From the NCBI GenBank assembly GCA_002371215.1, contig DFGL01000045.1, positions 1-64,000 of the forward strand: a DNA stretch of 64,000 bases, written 5' to 3'. A program made the position numbers and the translations under genes. Every line of letters starts with the position of its first letter. Positions within the stretch are counted from its first letter, which is position 1. A model generated the notes under the pieces. That model was given only the letters and a program-made list of their open reading frames with translations, was not told the DNA's origin and ran no database searches. This DNA comes from Ruminococcaceae bacterium UBA3751. GTDB taxonomy: Bacteria > Bacillota > Clostridia > Oscillospirales > Acutalibacteraceae. This document shows positions 25,761-33,059 of the stretch, one piece after another.

Positions 25761-27510
25761 AGAAGTTATTAAGCGCGTTTATTCCTATGTAAAAAGGTAC
25801 AGCCTGTATCTTTTCTTATCGCTTCTTCTCGCCGTAATAAGTGTTGCAGGAACGCTGTATATTCCCGTTTTGGTAGGGCGTGCAATTGATAATATAGTGG
25901 GTAAAAACAGCGTGGATTTTGCCGCGCTTGCCGATATTATCATTCAAATTGCCGTTATAATAGGCGCTACCGCTATCGCACAGTGGACGATGAATGCGTG
26001 CAATAATAAGATAACCTTCAATGTCATTCGCGATATGAGAAGCAGAGCCTTTTCAAAAATCGAAACCCTTCCTATAAAATATCTTGATTCTCATCCTGCG
26101 GGCGAAATAGTTTCCCGCGTTATTGCCGATGTAGACCAGTTTGCCGACGGGCTTCTTATGGGGTTTACTCAATTTTTTACAGGCGTTGTAACGATAATCG
26201 GAACGCTCGCTTTTATGCTGTCAATCAACGTGTGGATAACGCTTGCGGTTGTTGTTGTAACCCCGCTGTCTTTCCTGATTGCGCGTTTTATAGCTAAAAA
26301 AACGTATTCTATGTTTAAACTGCAAAGCGAAACGAGGGGAGAGCAAACCGCTTTTATTGACGAGATGATTGGCAGCCAGAAAACCGTTGAGGCGTATTCA
26401 ATGGGAAATGAGAATTTGAAAAGGTTTGACGAACTCAACGAACGGCTTGGTAAATACTCCCTGAAAGCAGTTTTTTATTCATCAATTACTAACCCCGCAA
26501 CCCGCTTTGTCAACAGCATTGTATACGCCTGCGTTGCGCTTTTCGGCGCGCTTCTTGCTATTAAAACGCAAGAGCAGGCTATAACCGTAGGTGTGCTTGC
26601 ATCATTCTTGGCGTATGCAAATCAGTATACTAAGCCTTTTAATGAAATCAGCGGCGTTATAACCGAGCTTCAAAACGCGCTTGCCTGTGCGGAAAGACTC
26701 TTTGATTTGCTTGAGGAGGAGAGTGTACCTCCCGACAGTGAAAATGCTAAGGAGCTTGTTTCTGTTGACGGCAGAATCGAAATAAAGAACGTCAGCTTTT
26801 CATATGATGAAAATAAAAAGCTGATTGAGAATTTTAACCTTTGCGTTACCCATGGAATGAGGGTAGCGATAGTTGGTCCTACCGGCTGCGGTAAAACAAC
26901 GCTTATAAATCTTCTTATGCGGTTTTATGACCCCGTCAGCGGTAAAATCCTTCTTGACGGAAATGAATATGCCGATATAAAGATGAGCTCTCTGCGCGAA
27001 AACTTTGGCATGGTGCTTCAGGAAACGTGGCTTAAGGCAGGTACCGTTAAAGAAAATATTGCCCTTGGAATGCAAGATGCAACGGATGAGCAGATTATAT
27101 CTGCGGCAAAACGCGCTCATGCCCACTCTTTTATTAAAAGGCTTGAAAACGGCTACGATACTCTGCTTTCAGAGGATGGAGGTTCGCTTTCACAGGGACA
27201 GAAGCAGCTCCTGTGTGTAGCCCGCCTTATGCTCGCAGCGCCCTCGGTTCTTATTCTCGACGAGGCAACCTCGTCTATCGATACAAGAACGGAAATGAAA
27301 ATTCAGAGCGCCTTTTCCGACTTAATGAAGGGGAAAACCTCCTTTATTGTTGCTCACAGACTTGCAACGATAAAAAACGCAGACCTTATTCTTGTAATGA
27401 GGGACGGCAGTATTGTAGAACAGGGCTCCCACAGTGAGCTTTTAAGCAAAAAAGGCTTTTACTATGAGTTGTACAATTCGCAGTTCCCTGACAGAAGAAC
27501 TGCTATGTAA
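25750..27510 (+). CDS. ABC exporter half-transporter, catalytically complete partner
   Basis: A 586-residue partner of the preceding gene. Six membrane helices (about 20-320) are followed by an ATPase domain with Walker A GPTGCGKTT near 375, signature LSQGQKQLL near 480, Walker B VLILDEATSS near 500 with the catalytic Glu, and the switch His in IVAHRLATI. The noncanonical LSQGQ signature is also usual for one half of such heterodimers. ATG 25750 has GGAGG 9-13 bases upstream and lies inside the end of the first gene. Continued by a TetR-type regulator gene with its own promoter. Confidence 0.9.
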   Translation: MKNKEVIKRVYSYVKRYSLYLFLSLLLAVISVAGTLYIPVLVGRAIDNIVGKNSVDFAALADIIIQIAVIIGATAIAQWTMNACNNKITFNVIRDMRSRAFSKIETLPIKYLDSHPAGEIVSRVIADVDQFADGLLMGFTQFFTGVVTIIGTLAFMLSINVWITLAVVVVTPLSFLIARFIAKKTYSMFKLQSETRGEQTAFIDEMIGSQKTVEAYSMGNENLKRFDELNERLGKYSLKAVFYSSITNPATRFVNSIVYACVALFGALLAIKTQEQAITVGVLASFLAYANQYTKPFNEISGVITELQNALACAERLFDLLEEESVPPDSENAKELVSVDGRIEIKNVSFSYDENKKLIENFNLCVTHGMRVAIVGPTGCGKTTLINLLMRFYDPVSGKILLDGNEYADIKMSSLRENFGMVLQETWLKAGTVKENIALGMQDATDEQIISAAKRAHAHSFIKRLENGYDTLLSEDGGSLSQGQKQLLCVARLMLAAPSVLILDEATSSIDTRTEMKIQSAFSDLMKGKTSFIVAHRLATIKNADLILVMRDGSIVEQGSHSELLSKKGFYYELYNSQFPDRRTAM

Positions 27511-27529
27511 ATGTATATTCATAAAAAAC

Positions 27530-27558
27530 TTGTATATTTTTTTACAGTGTGCTATAAT
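27530..27558 (+). promoter_or_regulatory. Promoter of the TetR-type regulator
   Basis: TTGTAT and TATAAT are separated by 17 bases. AAAAGGAG lies 9 bases before the ATG at 27590. Confidence 0.7.
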
Positions 27559-27589
27559 TTGTACGAAAAATAAAAAGGAGCTTTTTGAT

Positions 27590-28159
27590 ATGACGAAAAA
27601 CTCTCCATGTGCAATTAAAACCAAGAACAAAATGGGTCAGGCAGTTAAGAAACTTATGAAGTTGAAATCGTTTGATAAAATAACCGTATCGGATATAACA
27701 ACCGAATGCGGTTTCCACCGTCAGACCTTCTATTATCATTTTCAGGACAGGTATGAGCTTATTGACTGGATAATATATAATGAGCTTCTTGTTCCGTTTA
27801 TGGATGAATTTACTTTTAATAAGCTTTATGATAAGTTCAATACACTGCTTGAAACTATTGAATCGGACAAACTGTTTTATCAGCGCGCAATGCGTATTTC
27901 TTCCGGAGAGGTGAGCGAATACCTAAACGTTGCTGCGCGTCAGCTTTTTGTTAATACTATTTCTTCATTAAGCAATAAAGAGCTTACCGTTACTCAGGAT
28001 AATGATGAATATATGCTTATTGTTGAATTCGTTGGCTTTGGACTTACGGGAATTGTAATGAGTTGGGTGCAGCGCGGAATGAAGGAAAGTCCTGCGGAGC
28101 TTACCGAAAAGCTCGTTAAACTTGTTGAAAAGTGTAAAAACTTTGTCATAAATAACTGA
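27590..28159 (+). CDS. TetR/AcrR family regulator, DhaS-like
   Basis: A 189-residue regulator. The N-terminal helix-turn-helix (residues ~15-60) contains ITVSDITTECGFHRQTFYYHF, with the FYYHFQDRYELIDWI recognition-helix end characteristic of DhaS/TetR_C-type members. The C-terminal ~120 residues are helical and probably bind a ligand or an effector protein. It lies directly downstream of the ABC exporter pair with its own promoter, suggesting control of that exporter; no clear operator palindrome was found. A strong terminator follows. Confidence 0.85.
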   Translation: MTKNSPCAIKTKNKMGQAVKKLMKLKSFDKITVSDITTECGFHRQTFYYHFQDRYELIDWIIYNELLVPFMDEFTFNKLYDKFNTLLETIESDKLFYQRAMRISSGEVSEYLNVAARQLFVNTISSLSNKELTVTQDNDEYMLIVEFVGFGLTGIVMSWVQRGMKESPAELTEKLVKLVEKCKNFVINN

Positions 28160-28160
28160 A

Positions 28161-28188
28161 AGACGGATGAGCATATCCGTCTTTTTTA
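28161..28188 (+). terminator. Rho-independent terminator
   Basis: An 8-bp stem AGACGGAT/ATCCGTCT with a 6-base loop is followed by six T, directly after the TetR-type gene. Confidence 0.85.
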
Positions 28189-28268
28189 TTTGCGCTAAAC
28201 TCTTATTCCAACGAACTTCCGACTTGCGGTGAGTGAGTCAGCTTCGTAGGGTTCTTTCTTTGAGTAAT

Positions 28269-28297
28269 TTGACGAATTATGTCTTTTATGATATAAT
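28269..28297 (+). promoter_or_regulatory. Promoter of the secreted peptidase-like gene
   Basis: TTGACG and TATAAT are separated by 17 bases. ACGGAGG at 28314 is the ribosome binding site. Confidence 0.75.
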
Positions 28298-28329
28298 TAT
28301 CAAGTTATATTTTACGGAGGCATTACTTT

Positions 28330-30603
28330 ATGAAAAAGATAATTTCAATTTTTCTTGCGGTAATAATGCTGTTTTCAGCCTCGGGTGCGGGTACAGCATA
28401 TGCGGCGCAGCGAAAATATGTTGAAGATGTTCTTGCCGAAATACAAACCAAAAGCGGATTCGTGCCAAACAGAACGTCTATAGTAACCGGAAACTGCTAC
28501 GCGTTTGTATCTGCGGTGTGTGAAAGACTTTACGGCGTAAAGTATCAGGAAGGATTAAACAGTAACGGTTATACCTGCCGCCATGAGACAGGCTTGTTCT
28601 ATGCCGTTTCAACTTATAAATCAACCTCAAGCAATACAGCAGACTGCGTTGAAGGTATTATCAATTTCTTTGTTAATAACGCTTATCCCGGCGATATTGT
28701 TCATTATGCCTCGTTATCAGGTTCAACCCATACTTTTATGATTCAGAGCATTGACAGAGAAAAAATGTCAATCTATCATTCAAATTATCAGACTCGCAAT
28801 GTGCCGAGCACCGCTTGTCATATAGATAATATTTATTGGAACAGCTTCCGTAAAAATCCAACAAGTACTATCTATAATAGGGACGGAAGCATTTATTCTC
28901 ACAATTCACTTTTTTATAATAAGCAAAAGCGCGGCGGTCTCGGAATCAGTATTAACCGCTATGTAAATTATGAAAAAATGTACTTTCCGTCCTTCCCGCC
29001 TCCGACTCTGAGCGCTACTAATTCTGCCACCAAAGCTATAACGCTATCGTGGAATAAGATTGAGGGGGCGTCCCATTATTCCGTTCAATATAAAGAAGCA
29101 AGCGACAGTAAATATACAGCTTTAACAAGTAATTGTACCTCACAAAGCTATGTTGTAAGCGGTCTTACTGTCGGTAAAAGCTATGATTTCAGGGTTTGCG
29201 CTTATGTTGCCGGTAAATGGAGGGAATACAGTAACGTTGTGAGAAAACAGGCGCTCCCGCCCACTATAAATGTCGTTCGCTTTATTCCCGAGAGCACGGG
29301 GCTTAAAGTAAAATGGGCAAAGCGCAGCGACGTTGACGGCTTGAAGCTCTATAAGGCGTCAAGCGCTAACGGTACTTATAAACTTATTAAAACCTTTGAT
29401 AAAAGCGCTAACCATTATATTGATACAGCCGTTAAGTACAACACTAACTATTACTATAAGCTTGTAAGGTATAAGGGCTCTTATGAGTCGGGCGCTAAGG
29501 TGTTTACGGGTAAGTATGTTCTCAAAACCCCTGTGATTACTTATACAAGAAAAGATTCAAAAACAATTCTGTTTACCTTTAACGGAGACGGCTGTCAGGA
29601 CAGCTTTGATTATTCCGTAACCAGCGGAAGCAATAAGCTTTCAACCGCAACCGTTAATACAACCGAAAATACCTTGCTCCTTGAAAATCTTGATATCGGA
29701 GAGAGCTATACGGTTTCAGTCCGTGAAAAGACTAAGTTTGCAGCGGGCGAATACGGTAAGCTGACCGTTATTGCTGCCCCCAAAGCAGTTACAGGTGTTA
29801 AAGCAAGCCTTAAAAGAAGGGGAGTAAGGCTTAATTACAATCCCGAAAGTGAAGCGTTAGGATATTTCATTTACCGTAATGACGGCAGCGGATATAAGCA
29901 GATTGCTAAGCTTGAGGGTAAGTCAACAAAAACTTATTTTGATAATTCTATTAAATACAATACTCCTTGTACGTACGCTGTAAGGGCATATGCAAAGTCA
30001 GATAGCGGCAAGGACGTTCCCGGCGATTCAAGCGCTCCGAGCGCGTCGGTCAATATGGTGCTTACTGCGCCGAGCGGTATAAAAGCCGTAAGAACAACTC
30101 CTACTAAAATTACAGTGAGCTGGAATGCGGCAAATTATGCGGGAAAATATGATCTTCAGTATCGCGCAAAGGGCGGTAAGTGGATTACCGTTTCGGGAAT
30201 AAAGGGGAAGTCAAGAGTTATCAAAAAGCTTACGCTCGGAACTAAATATTATTTCCGTGTAAGAAGCGTTAACGGCTTCGGCAACAGCGCCTATTCGTCA
30301 ACCGTTAAAAGAAAGCTGCTTCCACCGACTCCTGAAAAGCCAACCGTCAAAATTACAAATAACGGGTTAAAGGTTGTTTATAAGCCGAAAAAGTACGCTG
30401 ACTCATATATGATTTACCGCGCTAATCCAAATAAAGGTAAATTCAAATATATTGCAACTGTAAACGGGCATAAGGCTAAGTCTTATAGAGATATGACGGC
30501 TCCGAGTTCAAATTGCCGCTATAAAATAGTTTGCTGCGTTAGTAAAAAAGGAGTAAATTATATGAGCGCAAGGTCCGCAGCAGGCAGAGTAAATAATGAG
30601 TAA
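28330..30603 (+). CDS. Secreted NlpC/P60- or CHAP-like protein with FnIII repeats
   Basis: A 757-residue secreted protein. It has a signal peptide ending at YAA (about residue 26). The N-terminal domain (30-225) has a cysteine-peptidase layout: C56 in GNCYAFV at a helix start, then GDIVHYAS, H134 in STHTFMI, and an Asn after the next strand (YHSNYQ, N152). It is probably a papain-fold amidase or cell-wall hydrolase. It is followed by about five fibronectin type III-like modules (SATKAITLSWNKIEGASHYSVQY, PTKITVSWNAANYAGKYDLQY and similar). There is no anchor or sorting motif. Many FnIII modules of this type sit in carbohydrate-active or wall-active enzymes of gut Clostridia. Catalytic activity is inference from motif order. 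Confidence 0.7.
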   Translation: MKKIISIFLAVIMLFSASGAGTAYAAQRKYVEDVLAEIQTKSGFVPNRTSIVTGNCYAFVSAVCERLYGVKYQEGLNSNGYTCRHETGLFYAVSTYKSTSSNTADCVEGIINFFVNNAYPGDIVHYASLSGSTHTFMIQSIDREKMSIYHSNYQTRNVPSTACHIDNIYWNSFRKNPTSTIYNRDGSIYSHNSLFYNKQKRGGLGISINRYVNYEKMYFPSFPPPTLSATNSATKAITLSWNKIEGASHYSVQYKEASDSKYTALTSNCTSQSYVVSGLTVGKSYDFRVCAYVAGKWREYSNVVRKQALPPTINVVRFIPESTGLKVKWAKRSDVDGLKLYKASSANGTYKLIKTFDKSANHYIDTAVKYNTNYYYKLVRYKGSYESGAKVFTGKYVLKTPVITYTRKDSKTILFTFNGDGCQDSFDYSVTSGSNKLSTATVNTTENTLLLENLDIGESYTVSVREKTKFAAGEYGKLTVIAAPKAVTGVKASLKRRGVRLNYNPESEALGYFIYRNDGSGYKQIAKLEGKSTKTYFDNSIKYNTPCTYAVRAYAKSDSGKDVPGDSSAPSASVNMVLTAPSGIKAVRTTPTKITVSWNAANYAGKYDLQYRAKGGKWITVSGIKGKSRVIKKLTLGTKYYFRVRSVNGFGNSAYSSTVKRKLLPPTPEKPTVKITNNGLKVVYKPKKYADSYMIYRANPNKGKFKYIATVNGHKAKSYRDMTAPSSNCRYKIVCCVSKKGVNYMSARSAAGRVNNE

Positions 30604-30690
30604 TCAGCATATTGTATGCTGAAAAGCATAGCAATTTTTAACAAAAATAAAAATTCTTTATCATTTTTCAACATTATTTGATAAAAATAC
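30604..30690 (+). other. Short intergenic region with weak hairpin
   Basis: A 7-bp hairpin CAGCATA/TATGCTG at 30606-30622 without an adjacent T-run may be a weak terminator. Otherwise the stretch is AT-rich up to the rpsU promoter. Confidence 0.35.
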
Positions 30691-30719
30691 TTGACATTGA
30701 CATTTTGATTGTATATAAT
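30691..30719 (+). promoter_or_regulatory. Consensus sigma-A promoter of rpsU
   Basis: TTGACA and TATAAT at perfect 17-base spacing. The leader contains a short C-rich/G-rich hairpin (CCCCGAGC-TTCGG-AGGG, 30740-30757) whose right side overlaps the GGAGGG ribosome binding site. Confidence 0.85.
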
Positions 30720-30766
30720 CTATGCGAAATTAAAAAAGCCCCCGAGCTTCGGAGGGAGGGAATATA

Positions 30767-30943
30767 ATGAGTCAGGTAAAAGTTAAAGAAAATGAGTCTC
30801 TTGACAGCGCTCTCAGAAGATTTAAGCGTCAGACTTCTCGTGATGGTATCATCCAGGAAGTTAGAAAAAGAGAACACTACGAAAAGCCTTCAGTTGCTCG
30901 TAAAAAGAAGAGCGAGGCGGCTCGTAAAAGAAAGTATAAATAA
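30767..30943 (+). CDS. rpsU: 30S ribosomal protein S21
   Basis: A 58-residue ribosomal protein S21 of the small subunit, which helps translation initiation on 16S rRNA. The sequence has the family signature: [17 protein letters not shown] near the N-terminus, [11 protein letters not shown] in the middle and a basic RKKK...ARKRKYK tail. Length is normal for Firmicutes. GGAGGG lies about 8 bases upstream. It is too short to stand out by length but is unambiguous by sequence. The last codons and the terminator are duplicated downstream at 31116-31223. It has its own consensus promoter and terminator, so it is monocistronic. Confidence 0.95.
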   Translation: MSQVKVKENESLDSALRRFKRQTSRDGIIQEVRKREHYEKPSVARKKKSEAARKRKYK

Positions 30944-31019
30944 TACATAATGCAGGCGAAAGCCTGCATTTCTTTTTTTGCCGCCCGCTCTTCTTTTTCA
31001 TATTAGCGGGGGTCCCCGA
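30911..31019 (+). repeat. rpsU tail direct duplication, copy 1
   Basis: This 109-base segment covers the last 10 codons of rpsU, its terminator and downstream DNA up to GGTCCCCGA. It recurs at 31116-31223 with one base deleted in the T-run. Confidence 0.9.
30949..30979 (+). terminator. rpsU terminator
   Basis: A 9-bp stem AATGCAGGC/GCCTGCATT with a GAAA tetraloop is followed by TCTTTTTTT. Confidence 0.9.
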
Positions 31020-31040
31020 AAAATCGTAGATTTTTCGGGG

Positions 31041-31114
31041 AGAGGAGAAACATTCGTAGTGATTATCAGCAATTTGCTTTGCGAATTGCCTCAATCACGG
31101 AGTATGTTTGGACG
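31041..31114 (-). repeat. Palindromic dispersed repeat, copy B (inverted)
   Basis: Read on the minus strand, this matches the outer framework of copy A at 22357-22431 (CGTCCAAACAT, CCGTGATTGA, ATAATCACTAC, GTTTCTCCTCT). The inner stem-loop differs (GCAATTCGC/GCAAATTGC). It sits exactly between the two copies of the duplicated rpsU tail, so insertion and duplication may be linked. Just before it, a hairpin (CCCCGAAAAATC...GATTTTTCGGGG, 31014-31040) is present. Confidence 0.65.
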
Positions 31115-31115
31115 A

Positions 31116-31223
31116 AGCGAGGCGGCTCGTAAAAGAAAGTATAAATAATACATAATGCAGGCGAAAGCCTGCATTTTCTTTTTGCCGCCCGCTCTTCTTT
31201 TTCATATTAGCGGGGGTCCCCGA
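31116..31223 (+). repeat. rpsU tail direct duplication, copy 2
   Basis: A 108-base near-identical copy of 30911-31019, including a second intact terminator hairpin (31155-31176). It encodes only an orphan S21 tail without a start, so it is not a gene. Confidence 0.9.
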
Positions 31224-31232
31224 TTATTTTTG

Positions 31233-31261
31233 TTGACACAGTTTTTATTTTGTATTAATAT
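31233..31261 (+). promoter_or_regulatory. Promoter of aroQ
   Basis: TTGACA and TAATAT are separated by 17 bases. The expected transcription start (about 31268) is only a few bases from the start codon at 31272. Confidence 0.7.
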
Positions 31262-31271
31262 ATTTTCGGTG

Positions 31272-31712
31272 ATGAAAATGAAAATTCTGATTTTAAACGG
31301 CCCTAATCTCAATATGACCGGAATAAGGAACAAAAGCGTTTACGGCAGCGAAACCCTTGAGGATATTAACTCCGAGCTCAGGGAATACGGTGAATCCAAA
31401 GGCGCAGAGATGTTTTTTTATCAGTCAAATCACGAGGGTGCGATTATTGATATAATTCAGGAGAGTATGAATAAATTTGACGGCGTAGTTATCAACGCAG
31501 GGGCTTATACACATTATTCATACGCTATCCGCGACGCTATAGAGGCTGTTCGCGATTATACTCCTTTTGTTGAGGTTCATCTCAGCGATATTCATTCCCG
31601 TGAAGGCTTTCGCGCTAATTCGGTTATTACCGAGGTGTGCGTTAAGCAGATTTCAGGGCTTGGTAAGAACAGTTATAAAAAGGGTATTGATTTATTGCTT
31701 GAAATACTGTAA
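31272..31712 (+). CDS. aroQ: Type II 3-dehydroquinate dehydratase
   Basis: A 146-residue enzyme of the shikimate pathway: 3-dehydroquinate to 3-dehydroshikimate plus water, acting as a cytoplasmic dodecamer. Family motifs are clear: LILNGPNLN near the N-terminus, the flexible lid with the catalytic Tyr in NKSVYGSETL, INAGAYTHYSYAIRDAI with the catalytic Asn, and VEVHLSDIHSREGFR with the catalytic His. The length is normal. ATG 31272 or 31278 could start the protein; no proper Shine-Dalgarno is seen, and the promoter predicts a nearly leaderless mRNA. No other aro genes are adjacent; efp follows 51 bp later, as often in Firmicutes. Confidence 0.93.
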   Translation: MKMKILILNGPNLNMTGIRNKSVYGSETLEDINSELREYGESKGAEMFFYQSNHEGAIIDIIQESMNKFDGVVINAGAYTHYSYAIRDAIEAVRDYTPFVEVHLSDIHSREGFRANSVITEVCVKQISGLGKNSYKKGIDLLLEIL

Positions 31713-31763
31713 AATGTATAAGTAATAATTTATTTTCTTATAAATTCAATGGAGGTAACAATT

Positions 31764-32321
31764 ATGATTTCTGCTGGTGATTTCAGAAACGGTGTAACTT
31801 TTGAGGAGGACGGTAACGTATTGCAGGTTATTGAATTCCAGCACGTTAAGCCCGGTAAAGGCGCTGCTTTTGTTAGAACTAAAACAAAGAACGTTATTAC
31901 AGGCGCAGTAACAGAAAAAAGTTATAACCCTTCAGCTAAATATCCCACCGCTTTTATAGAGAGAAAGGATATGGCTTATTCCTACAGCGATGACGGAATG
32001 TACTATTTTATGGATAACGAAACCTTTGATATGGTTCCCGTTGCTGAGGCTGACCTTCCGGATAATTTCCGCTTTGTTAAGGAAAATGACGTTTGTAAGA
32101 TTCTTTCTTACAAGGGTAAGGTTTTCGGCGTTGAGCCGCCTACCTTCGTAACTCTTCAGATTACTCATACAGAGCCCGGCGTTAAGGGTAATACGGCAAC
32201 AAATACTCTTAAGCCCGCTACTGTTGAAACAGGCGCTGAAATCAGAGTACCGCTCTTTATCAATGAAGGCGATATGATTAGAATTGACACCAGAACTTGT
32301 GAGTATATGGAAAGAGCGTAA
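31764..32321 (+). CDS. efp: Translation elongation factor P
   Basis: A 185-residue EF-P, which enters the ribosomal E site and relieves stalling at polyproline stretches. It has the KOW-like N-domain with tip loop KPGKGAAF carrying the Lys that is the usual modification site, the middle OB domain ([13 protein letters not shown]) and the C-terminal OB domain ending in [13 protein letters not shown]. Length and end match the family. ATG 31764 has GGAGGT 7 bases upstream. Together with the CD1247-like gene 74 bp downstream it forms a block seen in many Clostridia. No modification enzyme gene is nearby. Confidence 0.96.
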   Translation: MISAGDFRNGVTFEEDGNVLQVIEFQHVKPGKGAAFVRTKTKNVITGAVTEKSYNPSAKYPTAFIERKDMAYSYSDDGMYYFMDNETFDMVPVAEADLPDNFRFVKENDVCKILSYKGKVFGVEPPTFVTLQITHTEPGVKGNTATNTLKPATVETGAEIRVPLFINEGDMIRIDTRTCEYMERA

Positions 32322-32395
32322 AATATTTTTATATGCGAACAATGCAGGGCGGGTAGATTTGCCCGCCCGTAAATTAATAAAAAAGGAGTAATACT

Positions 32396-32818
32396 ATGGA
32401 TACAGTTGAAAGCTTAGGCTATCTTAAGGGACTTATTGACGGTCTTGAAATAGACGAAAATTCCAAGGACGGAAAAATATTCAAGGCTATTCTTGAAGTT
32501 CTTGATAATATCGTTGACGATATCGACGACCTCGCAGAAGAGGTTGAGGATCTCGAGGAAGAGCTTGATGACCTTGAGGATGATGTTTGCGACCTTGAGG
32601 ACTGCGTTTACGATGACGATGACGACGATGACTGGGACGAAGATGACGAAGAGTACGAGGAGTACGAAGTAGAGTGTCCCGCATGCGGAACAGCGTTTGA
32701 CGTAGATGAAGATACTCTTCTCGGCGGAACAGTTGAATGTCCCTCCTGCGGCGAAACTCTTGAGTTTCAGTTTGAAGCAGAGGAGGACGACGTTGACGAG
32801 ATTGACGACGAGGACTGA
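32396..32818 (+). CDS. CD1247-like acidic zinc-ribbon protein
   Basis: A 140-residue protein of unknown role. Residues 1-60 match the CD1247 N-terminal domain pattern (LGYLKGLIDGLEIDENSKDGKIF, then an acidic coiled region VEDLEEELDDLEDDV). A run of about seven Asp leads to a zinc ribbon with two knuckles, CPACG and CPSCG (about residues 94-120), and an acidic tail. The protein is extremely acidic overall. It follows efp, the usual context for this family in Clostridia, with an AAAAGGAG ribosome binding site. A link to translation or RNA polymerase is sometimes guessed but not shown here. Confidence 0.8.
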   Translation: MDTVESLGYLKGLIDGLEIDENSKDGKIFKAILEVLDNIVDDIDDLAEEVEDLEEELDDLEDDVCDLEDCVYDDDDDDDWDEDDEEYEEYEVECPACGTAFDVDEDTLLGGTVECPSCGETLEFQFEAEEDDVDEIDDED

Positions 32819-32831
32819 TTAAGTAATGATT

Positions 32832-32855
32832 AGCGCCCCTTGGGGCGCTTTTTTG
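32832..32855 (+). terminator. Terminator of the efp block
   Basis: An 8-bp stem AGCGCCCC/GGGGCGCT with a 2-base loop is followed by six T. Confidence 0.85.
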
Positions 32856-32949
32856 TTGCACATATGGGATTTGTTACGCTTTTATAGACTGAATATTGTA
32901 TATTTTATACAGAATCACCGAATGTTAATAAATTGTGAACAGGATTTTT

Positions 32950-33008
32950 TTGTAATAGTTACAAAATATAAATAATGTCTTGTAATAGACAATTATTTAT
33001 TATATAAT
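32950..33008 (+). promoter_or_regulatory. Promoter and candidate operator of the large secreted protein
   Basis: TTGTAA (32980) and TATAAT (33003) are separated by 17 bases. Upstream is a perfect dyad TTGTAA-TAG-TTACAA (32950-32964). A half-dyad TTGTAATAGACAA repeats 30 bases later over the -35 box. Two similar sites three helical turns apart suggest a dimeric regulator. Confidence 0.6.
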
Positions 33009-33059
33009 AAATATGAGTAAATATATGTAGTATTATGTCTTTTTTTGGAGATGATATAA

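Noticed and set aside
31116..31223. Second S21 gene
   Set aside because: Only the last codons are duplicated; there is no start codon, ribosome binding site or body of the protein.
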